A stretch of DNA of 64,000 bases, from positions 34,588,368 to 34,652,367 of the forward strand of contig CP099841.1 of NCBI GenBank assembly GCA_030062745.1. Direction: 5' to 3'. The stretch is from Capitulum mitella (lineage: Eukaryota; Arthropoda; Thecostraca; Pollicipedomorpha; Pollicipedidae). Positions 11,493-21,622 of this stretch are shown here, piece after piece. The position numbers and the translations under genes are program-made. Position 1 is the stretch's first letter. Every line of letters starts with the position of its first letter. The notes under the pieces are model-generated. The model saw nothing but the letters and a program-made list of their open reading frames with translations. It searched no databases and had not been told where the DNA came from.

Positions 11493-13067
11493 TCAGAGCG
11501 AGCCGGCCGGCTCCGAGGTGTCCATGCTCATCTCCTCCTGCACGTCGAACTTGATCAGCCGGGTCTTGAGGACGGCCGTGGTGCCGCGTTTGAAGCGGTA
11601 CCTCTCCTGGCTGTGGACGGTCAGAGAGCGGTCAGGAGAGCGGCCGGCCACGACACCCAAAACGCCGCCTCGCGCCCACTGGACGTCCTTCGGCCAAAAA
11701 CAAAGCCGAACGAAAGTCTATTCTTTTCTAGATCTTAACAGAAAAATGTCAAATTAATGTAATTCCGCAATTAGGACTGGCTACATACAACGCACGGGTC
11801 AAGAACGTAACGTACGAGTCAGAAAGTCACGTAACATATCCAGACCAAGCCTTGAAAAAATTCTGCGTCATAATCTGACAACCTCAGATAACAGGAAGCA
11901 TATGGTGCACTGGAGCCAACATACGCACTCCCAGAGGGCGGGAACACGTCCAACTCCTGGCACGCTCCGATCCAATGCAGCAGGCCGGGCCCGCGCGCCG
12001 CCGGCCAGCTCGAGCAGCACCCACCGTTGTCCCTTGACGTTGGCCCTGTCGTAGGGCCGCAGCATCTGCGCGCCGTCTATGGTGATGACGCACAGGTCGA
12101 CGTTGGTGCCCGAGCCGAGGTCGTTGAAGATGCCCGAGGCGATGGCGTCTCTCACCAGCTCCTTGCCCTCCTCCAGCTGGTCCAGGCCGGCAGTGCCAGG
12201 TGACAGGCGAGTAAGCCGTACGTTCCACAGCCACGGTGTACAGACAACAGTCATAAACACATCAACGGTGCTATATCGGAGAGTAATCATCATACATACG
12301 CCTTCAGGAAAAACACTACCAAATATACGGCAGGCAATAAAGCATGAAAAAGCACAACTGACACGAATTATTTTTTCCGGAACAAGCATGAGTAAAACGG
12401 CATTCAGTGTAATAACCCAATGCTGTCAATGATCCCGCTAACAAAGATTTGCACCTGTATTCCATTTCGGATATTTGCGCCTAAATTTACGACTTTCACA
12501 GCATCAAACGACCTTTTTGCTGGTGGCCGCAATGACCGGCGAGGTGGCCCCGGCGGGCGGCCGTCGCTCACCTCCATGTTGGGCCGGAAGCGCGACTCGA
12601 ACACGGCCATGGCGGCCAGCGAGCCGGAGCCCATGGTGACGTACGGCAGTCGGTCGACGGAGCCGTGCGGGTGCACGCTGTACAGGTGCGGCCCGAGCCG
12701 GTCCACGCCGCCCAGTACCAGCGCCGCCGAGATGTGGCCCTGGTACCTGAACAGCATCTGCGAGAGCATCTTGAGCGCGGTGCTGAGTGGCGCCTGGCGG
12801 CCCGTGTTCAGCGAGTGCAGCTCCAGGTTGGACGAGATCAGCTTGGTGGTCTGCTCGGTGTCGGCCGCCGTGCCGGCGCCGCAGCAGTACATGTTGGGCG
12901 CCAGGTAGTGGATCTTCTGGCAGTTGAGCGACGCCACCGTGCTGCCGTCGGTGGCACGCGTGTCGGCGCCCAGGATCACGCCGTCCTTGAAGACGATGCC
13001 GCAGATGGTGGTGCCCGTCTTGACCGCCTTGGGCGCCACGACGCCTGCAGCCTCCAGCGAGGCATTT
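11493..13067 (-). CDS. PSMB7: Proteasome subunit beta type-7 (beta-2, trypsin-like), 5' exon missing
   Basis: Catalytic beta-2 subunit of the 20S proteasome, an N-terminal threonine protease cleaving after basic residues. Exons in coding order: 13067-12572, 12176-12025, 11610-11493. Phases agree and the frame closes at a stop after EPAGSL. The propeptide ends KTG and the mature chain begins [11 protein letters not shown]. Counting from that Thr1, Asp17 lies in GADTRATDG and Lys33 in NCQKIH, the conserved active-site set; [13 protein letters not shown] and [15 protein letters not shown] carry the supporting Ser/Asp residues. The mature part is about 236 residues, close to the 234 of human beta-2, followed by the C-terminal arm that wraps beta-3. 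The first recovered exon starts after an acceptor at RNASLEA, so the initiator and first propeptide residues come from an exon further right that I could not find. Specific to beta-2, not the immunoproteasome variant. Confidence 0.96.
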
Positions 13068-15280
13068 CTGGACAGGACACAGGCGTCATCAGCATGTACA
13101 TCAAGACCGGAAATTTTTAACGGGGTGAAGGCCAGATCACGAAATGGACCAGAATACGAAGCCACCAAACTATTTCTTCAACAAGAGCTTTCGTTTGAAG
13201 GTTATTTGATGCATTCAAAGCGGTTAGATGGGCATTCTCCGTTGTCGCAGACGTAGTTGCAGATAATTTATTCGAGAAAGGTGATGAAGACTGTGTTCAG
13301 AAGTTACCACTCATCTATGACAATATGCTCAATTCTGCCTCATGATACGAAAGGTTATAAAATATATGTACAATAGCAATGTGGCAATTACTTCTCACAA
13401 GCATCACTCTAGGGTGAGGATGCAAAAAAAAATGTTCGCGTTTTTCTGACTGTTTGATGACAATACACTTTATTTCACATGAGTTCTGTATGCATTCAAA
13501 TCGCTCATTATCATAATCATTCTGATTACAAATCAGTTTATCTGCAGTCGTGCCATTTGTGTTCTTCTTAATCCGACAGTTGCTGGACACCAGGTATAGG
13601 GACGAAGCCAAGCTTGCAGCTTCGAAGCCGAATCCGAAGTGACAACAATGACACGAAGTCGAAGCCTAAGCCAAAGCCAGTGGCTTTGAAGTTCGAAACT
13701 GCGAAACCGAACCGGAGGCCACTGGCTTCAAATTTTTAAAACTCGAAACCAAAGCCGAGGCCAGTGACTTTGGAACTTTGCAAACACGACGCCAAAGCCG
13801 AAGCCAGTGACTTCGAACTTCGTAAACGCGAAGCCGAAGCCAACAGCTTAAAACCACGAAGCCGAAGCCGAATAAAGTCTTCCAAGCTGTTTCACGAAGC
13901 CAAAACCAAGGTCGTATGCAAGCAAAAAGGGTTCAGTTGGAGAAGAGTTGCCCTCCGTCGCCGCTTTTTTAATTTTCATTTTTGCCGATTGTGTCTGAAC
14001 CGTACGCGATGAGGCCACCAAACTTTCCGTACATGGTAGTTAATCAACTTGCCGCATCGTGCCGAAAAAATATGGATTCCATTTTACCGAAATTAACTCG
14101 GCATTCTGACGGAGGAGGGACATTTAACGCCTCCCCACACCTCCTGTCTTTCTCGAAAACCAATCACGCGATCCGGCTCACTGAAAGGAAATCAACAGCG
14201 CCGAGCCTTGCAGTCCTGTGACACACAAATCTTTTTTCTTTTAGGTCGCTGGTGACTCACAGTCCAGATGGAACACCAAAAATGACCCCGTTCTTCAGAG
14301 ATGCCTAATCGCAATGAAAAACAGACCGAGACTGAAGTTTGTACAGCAATATATCTCGTGCAGTTTGATTTCATATTCTGAATGTCACCTGACCCAAGAC
14401 CATCAAAGGTCAAGGTCACGGGCTTGATCAAACTGAAGTCCGTGGTAAAAGGTCATTGAAGACATGTTTCCTAGCCCGTGTGACATGAAGATTCCTAAAA
14501 AAAAAAAAACGCTGGCGAGGGCTCCGGACACAAGGAAAGCCCTGAAACGGCCCCAATTACCGTAAACATGCAATATTGCAACATTTTGCAGCTTTAAACT
14601 CAGAGTATCACAAGCACACTAGTGACCTCCATCTTGTACCTTTCGATGGCCCTGCAAGTCAATATGGCCCATGTCACACACATTCACAGAATGTTGTACA
14701 ACGCTGCAAAGGCCAATGTCTCCACACCGGTAATCCAGAGCATCAAACCGACATCATTTTACTCGCTAAACTGCAATCTACATTAAACCGCCGAAAATCA
14801 AACCACCAAAAAATTATGCACTGTTGCAAAAAAGTGATATTTATTTTGCACGAACACTATTCTGCAAGGAACCAGCAATTTCTCAGGCTATATCCAAAGA
14901 TCGGTTTATTCAGTTGCAAAAATCTCATTTCACAGGACCTGGAAGTTGTTAATACACATCTGACAGGCTGACCTGGCATAAGGTCAGACATGCTCCATAC
15001 TGAGCCCAGGTCATGCTCATATGCGATGCAAGTCACAATCGTCATGTACTGTAAAAGTACCGACAATCAAGCGATGAAGTAAAACTGAATGCTGAACTGC
15101 AAAACACAGTTGTGTCACCTGAGATGATCCTGTTTCGAAATTGTTGTCAGTATGTGCAAAACTGATGGAAAAAATGTACTGGAAGTTTCAAGACGCTGTG
15201 TCCATTCGTTTGGGACATAAAAAGGAAATGTGCTAGAGAGGGAGGGAGTGGCGGTAAACGCCTCTCCCGTCAATAACGGA
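13068..15280. other. No gene recognised; first PSMB7 exon probably lies in or beyond it
   Basis: AT-richer sequence with only short open frames. It contains the AAGCCGAAGCC repeat at 13600-13910 and scattered AGGTCA motifs near 14390-14450 resembling those in the MITEs, so part of it is probably old interspersed repeat. The short N-terminal exon of PSMB7 should be upstream of 13067, but I found no match to its usual NC-x-R ending. Confidence 0.5.
13600..13910 (+). repeat. Degenerate minisatellite, period about 43 bp
   Basis: Units run AGCCAGTG-CTT-GAA followed by ACGAAGCCGAAGCC and repeat near 13675, 13716, 13759 and 13801 with many substitutions. Hexamer-like GAAGCC runs occur on both sides. 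No function is apparent. Confidence 0.7.
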
Positions 15281-16412
15281 TTAGCACTATTCCGTAAGGG
15301 GAGTTCAAAAGCCATATCCGGTTTTTGAGTTACATTTTGAAAGTTTTCAAAACAAGTTCAAGAAACCCAGTGACTTCCCCTGTCTATTCTTGTTACTTAT
15401 CACGCTAAATTTTATAACCCCATTTTGTCCAGGGGCGGAGCCATGCTGAGTTTCTTGGGAGCCAACTCGGGATATTTTGGCCACTACTGAAAGTAAAAGT
15501 AAATGACTGCCAAAAATGGAGTTTGTACGATACAACTTAAAACTCCATAACGTGTAAAGGTAAATAGCTGGGCATTCAGTTAAAATATTTTTGGTGGCCT
15601 GAGGCCACTCTACAATGTCAGGCCAAGGTCAGAAGTCAACATCTGATTTGTGCAGATATTTTTTACATCGATTTTCAAAATAACAAAAATTCGGAACATA
15701 TTTCATTCAGCACAGCATCTTCTACTTGCACTTTGCGTTTCAGTTCGATGTCAAGTCGGATCAGAGCCATGAGCTAAAACGTCCTCCCGTAACCTACATC
15801 ACTACGTTTAAAAACGACTAAAAAAATTGTATAAATTTGAACAAATCCACTTCATGTGTCTCTGATATCATATGAGTTCAAAGGCCGTAAGTTGATCTGA
15901 TGAACACGCGACCATGACAGTTCCCCATTTTCAAACCCCTAGCGCCGCCTATGCCTACATCATACAAACATGTAACACTGTTCTTCAGCAAAGTGTGTGA
16001 AAGCTAGTGAAAGCTACACAAATCAAATTTCATTCCAAAATCCCACTTTGCAAACAATGTGAACGCCCATGAATCTTCCCAAAAATCTAAATATATGGGC
16101 TGAAGGAACATGCCCCATCGATTAGCTCTTGATTCATACCCAAATCCGTCCATAAATATGGGAGTTAAAACACCTCCAAAAATATCCCCTTTCTGAGTTA
16201 TTTTTGTCTCCCTGTTATATCCAAACTTTACAAGATATTCAAAAATTTTTGTTCAAAAATATCGCTCGCGTCATGGTAAATCAATCGCCCTCTGTTCCGA
16301 TCAAATCGAAAGGGTAGTTCTCGAGACTTCCAGGTGGGGAATCAGTCCTGCCCCCCCCCCCCCTTCCATGCGGGAATGCGTACTAGCGCTATGAGTACGG
16401 GAATAGGGTTAA
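15281..16412 (+). mobile_element. piggyBac-like MITE, family 2, old forward copy
   Basis: Diverged copy of the element at 34670-35885, in the same orientation. Shared landmarks include CAGGGGCGGAGCCA near 15430, the TGCCAAAAA-GGAGTTT stretch and the AGGTCA-rich segment near 15600. The left end is decayed (TTAGCACTATTCC for TTAACCCTATTCC) but the right end GGAATAGGGTTAA is intact. Its right TTAA is also the first four bases of the reversed copy that follows. No coding capacity. Confidence 0.7.
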
Positions 16413-17602
16413 CCTTCCCCGGAGGGCTAGCGGTACGGCCGACTCCCGGCGAGAGGGGCAGACTCGGTCCCCCTGAGATCTCGAGAACTACTCGTCCGAT
16501 TTCATCGCAACAAATAACAATCGATTCACCACGACGTTAACTACATTTTCGTAAAAAGAAGTTCTCAAAATTTCAAAATGGGTGGATACGGGGGCAAAGT
16601 CAAAATGAGGGATATTTTGGACTTCTTATAACTCCGTTGTTTAGGGACCGATTTTGATGAAATTGGCATAAACCGAGAAATTATAGATGGGACTTTTACC
16701 ATTGGTCCGCACATTTCAAATTCTGGCAAAATTCATAGGCGTTCACAGGATTTTCAAAACAGGAGGACTAGTTCTTCGAAAACTGATTTAACAAAAAAGT
16801 TAAAAGCGCTTTTTTTGGCTTCTTCTAACCATGTTATGCTGGAAAAGTACAAATCGTATCATGTTTGTAAAATGTTAGCATAGGCGGTGCCACGGACATG
16901 GAAAAGGGGAAATGTCATGGTCACGTTCTTCAGATCAGCTTATGACCTTTGCCATTAAGTGACCTCCAATGACCTTAGAATCACCTGAAACGATCTCGTG
17001 TGCATTTAATATTATCTGAAAGCGTTTCCAATCATCTGAATTCACTCTGTAAAATTTCACTTTATGACTGTTATGATACAGGGTACATGCACTGACATTT
17101 AAGGTCACAGCTCCGTGACCCGACTTGATATCGAGCTGAAACTGATACTCAAGTAGAGAGCACCCTTCTACGTCATATATATTCCGGGTCTGGCATCTAA
17201 AAAACAGCGCCAAAATATTTGCTATAAAACCAAATTTTGAGTTTCGACCTTGACCTGACCTTCTGAAGTGACCTAAATTGAACAAAATTGTGTTCGTATG
17301 TTGCCTTACTATTTACCTATACATCCATTTAACGTTTTAAGATCTATGTTAAAAGCGCTACTTTTGACAGTCATTTTCCTTTTATCTTCAACAGGGCCAA
17401 AAATGGCCTGAGGTGCCTCCCAAAAACATTGTCTGGCTCTACCCCTGAGATAAAGAGAATTACGAAATTTTGTCACCGTACGTAGAAAGAATAACTAAGA
17501 AAAGTCACCTCGTTTCGTGAAGCTGCGTCAAAAACGCCGGAATTGGCAAGCAAAAAACCCGAAGTGGAGCGGATTCAGCCCCCCTGACGGGAATAGGGTG
17601 AA
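16409..17602 (-). mobile_element. piggyBac-like MITE, family 2, reverse copy abutting the previous one
   Basis: Reverse-complement relative of 34670-35885; for example CCTGAGATCTCGAGAACTAC near 16473 matches the complement of the segment near 35810. It starts at the TTAA at 16409 with its right end first and finishes with GGGAATAGGGTGAA at 17602, where TTAA has mutated to TGAA. The two copies sit tail to tail. No transposase frame. Confidence 0.7.
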
Positions 17603-18145
17603 AGCAAGGGAATAAGGTTGAAACAAAACAGTACCATGACGGACGATCGCGAGCAGTGAGCTTCTATTGGGTAATGCAGCCATATCTCTAAGAAAAATGC
17701 ACCAAAATGCACACTACCTTGAAGAACAATGAACAGGCCATCTAATGGTGCAAGTGCTTTGTCACTTCTGTTACCAGGTTTAGCAATATAAGGCTTAAGC
17801 TCCCTCACAACTGGGACGACGATTATTTTCTCAATACAAAATTACTTTTTAATCCTCCATCTCATGGTACCATACTTAGAACAATTCAGCAGGAACTTTG
17901 ACTCCATGGAAGGATATACATTAGATGAACTGGCACGCAGAACATCATCAACAAAATCGACTGCAGCCAGGTGCTGGCGGGCCATGCACGCGCGGCCGAG
18001 CGCTGCTACTGTTCACCAAGCCATTAGCAATACCAGATGCAAGGCTCCTGCCATATAATGTGCATGTCACCAACTGCTGGGACACATTTAATATGAAAAC
18101 ATCTTGGTGTAACAGTTCACAAAGGTATCGGGAAATATGACGTCA
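17603..18145. other. Unassigned sequence with a weak coding-like stretch
   Basis: The minus strand at 17575-17808 reads a 77-codon frame containing VRELKPYIAKPGNRSDKALA, and the plus strand at 17864-18058 has another short frame. The composition looks protein-like, but I recognise no family. A decayed DNA-transposon gene is possible and unproven. Confidence 0.25.
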
Positions 18146-18179
18146 TTGGAAGACTTCTAATAAAAAGCAGCAATATCAA

Positions 18180-18770
18180 AACACAAATGGACTGGGACTG
18201 GACAGGGACAGGGATGAGTGTCTGGGACAGGACAGGGACAGGGAGGGGAGACAGGGATAACAGTTGGACAGGGAAGGGCCTGGATGTGATGGGGGAAGGG
18301 ACAGACAGGGCAATGACAGGGTGAGGAACAGGGAAAAATAGCAAAGGAAGAAAATGGGACAGGTACAGAGAAGGATGGGAAAGCAATGGGATATGGCAAG
18401 GACAAGTAAGGGAATTGCAAGGAAGAGGGGCTGTAACAAGACAGGGATAAGTAGGGGGCACTGGGTCAGTGGTGGAAGGAGGAACAGGGGATGGAAAAAG
18501 AACCAGAACCATTACAGTAATGGGATGGAACAGGGACAGAGAGGAGGAGCAGGAAAGGTAGGAGATGGGACAAGGACAAGCAGGGGGAGTGGGATGAACA
18601 ACTAAGGGGGAAAGGATAGGAATGGGCAAGGTAGGATGGAAACAGGATAAAGACAAATACAAGACTAGGATGGGATAAGGAACAGGGACAGGGAAGGGAT
18701 GGGACAAGAAAGGGGCAAGTACAGGGAGGAGGGATCAGAACAAGGGGGACAGGTCAGGGAGCAGTACAGC
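18180..18770 (+). repeat. Purine-rich GGGACA low-complexity tract, then a pyrimidine tract
   Basis: For about 590 bp the plus strand is built from GGGACAGG/GGAAGG-type units with few C or T. From about 18771 to 18920 the bias reverses to C/T-rich sequence (TCCCTGTCCTTG). This strong strand asymmetry that flips could favour triplex or fold-back structure; that is inference. It lies entirely within the CpG-depleted segment. Confidence 0.8.
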
Positions 18771-20146
18771 ATCCCTTTTCCCTCTCCATCCTATCACAAT
18801 ACCTCCTCATGCCCATACCCTTAGCATCCCTGTTCCTTCATGCCCCATCCCTCCCTGTCCTTGTTCCATTCCTGTCTCTTTTCAATTAGTCCCTCCTCCT
18901 TGATCCTTTCATTTTCCATCCCTTCTGATGCTGCATTTAAGTGGAAGTCTTTAATAATCTCATATTTCATGATACAACTTTGCAAGCTGTAGAACCTTGT
19001 CATTAACCTGTATTTAACTCACTGATTCATGCCATATGCTCTGCTAGTTGTGGAGGTGGTGGGTCATTAGCCCCATTTCCATGGCACTAGCAAATCTGGA
19101 TTTCCCTTCATATCCAAATTCTCAGAAGTCATGGAAACACCTCTTTTAGCAAACTGGGTTAGATTTGCAAATCCAGATTGAAAAAGATTTCATGAGGAAA
19201 TGCATGCACTGGATGCATATAGCAGCATTATGTGCCACATCTGTTTTGGTGTCATGAAAGGGAGACTAGCAGCAAAATCAATTTCTTGCCTGTTGGTGTC
19301 TTGTTGACAAAAAACAATAAGTTGGCACTACAGAATTTTCAAATCTCACACTACAAAAGGCCATTACAGCAAACTCAACCCATTCCATAATCTATGATGG
19401 GATAGATTTTGGTATGCCCTGAAGGGGATGTCACACATGCTAATCCTATATTTCCAATGTCTCAGAGTAATCTGGACTCTTGAATGTAATCTGGATTTGC
19501 TGTATATGGTCATGGAAATGCCACAATCCTGATTTTCCCTCTTGAAATCAGGATCTGAGGACTATCTGAGGAAAGTCCAACTTGTAATCCAATCCTGTCA
19601 AGAAAATGAGGCCATTACATCACTGCAGGGCATCATTCTGGGGAACCCATGGTGTTGAAAATGCATAAAATACATTCAGCTGGGCTTTTTCATTGAGCAA
19701 TTCTGACAATGATATGACTGTGTGGATACTAACAATAAGTACATGGATTTCTGGAGTGTTGTACAAGGATAGTGGGTGTTAAACACAGTACAAAATGATC
19801 TATTTGGTCAGCAGCCATATACCACATTTTCACTAAGTGGCAAAAAACACCATAAATAGCATTAAAAACTACACAACAGATAGTTTTAAGGCAAACACTT
19901 GTGTATCTGTTCCTGCATAACATCATTCGCATAACACCATTCCACGATAAAAAGTGTAAAAATTACCAAATAATATCATCACTCCATTCATCTCTGACTG
20001 CTGCAACTTGTGTGTTTGACTTCTGCTGTGATTCTATGGTAAAGTAAAAAAAGGCAATTCCCAAGGTGAAGGTATTTTGGGCCTAGTGACATTATTGGTA
20101 TAACATAACTTGAGGAATAATAAACAGCATAACAAACCTAACCCAA

Positions 20147-20280
20147 CCTAGGCTAGCCTAGCCTAGCCTAGCCTAGCCTAGCCTAACTTAACCTAACCTA
20201 ACCTAACCTAACCTAACCTAACCTAACCTAACCTAACCTAACCTAACCTAACCCAACCAACTTAACCTAACCTAACCTAT
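20147..20280 (+). repeat. Interstitial telomere-like repeat (CCTAG)n then (CCTAA)n
   Basis: About seven CCTAG units (20147-20185) pass into about 17 CCTAA units with a few variants (CCCAA, CTTAA). The complement TTAGG is the ancestral arthropod telomere repeat. Ordinary sequence follows on both sides, so this is an interstitial block, not a chromosome end. It is the main clue to organism type. Confidence 0.9.
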
Positions 20281-20859
20281 TTCATCCCATAATCTAACCT
20301 CTGCTGGGTGGAGCCAAGTCTGATTGCACCCTTTATTGGCCTATGGACTCCAGTATCCTATATGGCACATCCAGGCCGGGTTGCACCTTTGGCACAACAT
20401 TATGCCCTGTGAACATCTGTTTATGGGACTGAGGCCTCTACAATCATTTTTTGATGATCTCATCAAATGTTGTGCAGTACACAGGGCACCCTTGGAACAA
20501 AGGCAGAGTAAACAAGGTGGCACCACCCATTCAGGTTGCATTTGGTGAATCATAACTCCATTTCCTTCAGAAACCATACTGGTAGTGTCACCATTTCTTG
20601 CTTTCATAGGAAAGTTTATAAGCTCTTCTGCATTGTATGTATAGCAAAAGTGGTCTGTGAAAAGATGAGAAAGTGATGTACTGCCTGACTGACTCTTAGG
20701 AGCACAATAATTTCAAACCAAACTTTCAGGCAACACCTGAACATGTGATGCAAAGGTAAAACCAAAATGCACAGTTCAAAGTGTGAAGGTGATAACATGG
20801 AACAATTAACACATGCATGGTGACAAATAGCAAGAAGTACAGACAACACCCCTGTGTGC

Positions 20860-21350
20860 ACGGAACAGACAACATCTAAAAAAAGCATGAATATGAAACC
20901 AAATGGATACGAATTCAAACCTGTTAAAGCTGGAAAAGACCCTACCTTTGGCAATTATCAAAAGAAAAGCCAGTTGTGGACGGTTCTGGGGCTAAGGCGG
21001 AAGCAGCCGACATGTTCTACAGGTCGTAAAGCGAATGAGGAACTAAATTAGGCAGGCTTATGTTTCAAGCCTGAAAGTCGAAACCACAGCCCCTCTCCTC
21101 TTCGCAGAATGGCTGCGAAATACTCCGTGATCTTCCCGCACCGGCTACAAATATTGTGAATACTGTTTGTCATGCGAGATCACAGTTGTGGCGCTTGATG
21201 ACGATTATCGTCGCGGATTTGAAAGAAATGACATAGCTAAATATAAGGCCTGCGCAGTAGACCTTTACCAGCCTTCTAAGAGAATATGATATTACAAGCA
21301 CAAAACTTGTGAAATGAGTAATGCAGACTTACTTGAATTGTATGAGGAGC
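20860..21350. other. No gene seen between the CpG desert and a hAT MITE
   Basis: CpG frequency returns to normal from about 20950. There are only short open frames and no recognisable repeat boundary. Confidence 0.5.
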
Positions 21351-21358
21351 TCTGTAGA

Positions 21359-21614
21359 CAGGCACGTAGTCAGGATTTTCCTCAGGGGGGCCAAATGTAA
21401 AATTTTGTGATATTTCACAGGCATATGACGAAATTTACAAAAAAGGCAGTAATTTTAGGCAATTTATCTCATATTTATTGCATAGGAAAACATTTAATGT
21501 TTGTTTTTGCAATATATATGTGATAACTATTACGTATTTATGCGAAATCGCCGTGTATCTAATGTGGACCACATGGCTCAGGGGGGGAGCATGGCCCCCT
21601 TGGCTATGTACCTT
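21359..21614 (+). mobile_element. hAT-like MITE, copy 1
   Basis: 256-bp element beginning CAGGCACGTAGTCAGG and ending CCTTGGCTATGTACCT plus one base, so imperfect 16-bp inverted termini. Left flank TCTGTAGA (21351-21358) and right flank TCTGTTGA (21615-21622) match at 7 of 8 bases, consistent with an aged 8-bp target duplication, the length typical of hAT elements. A closely similar copy is at 38666-38934. No coding capacity. Confidence 0.8.
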
Positions 21615-21622
21615 TCTGTTGA

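Larger units (their letters stand above)
18146..20859. other. CpG-depleted segment (three CpG in 2.7 kb)
   Basis: By eye I find only three CG dinucleotides between 18146 and 20859 (near 19928, 19945 and 20377), whereas the sequence on both sides has normal or high CpG. TG and CA are plentiful. The stretch holds the purine tract and the CCTAA repeat but no gene I recognise. The pattern fits long-term cytosine methylation with decay to TG/CA, or origin from a different genome. Confidence 0.8.

Noticed and set aside
20147-20280. A chromosome end
   Set aside because: Ordinary unique sequence continues for tens of kilobases on both sides of the CCTAA block.
19729-20607. Harbinger-type transposase remnant on the minus strand of the CpG desert
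   Set aside because: Only a few residues (a CVLHNI-like motif) recall the family; too little to annotate.
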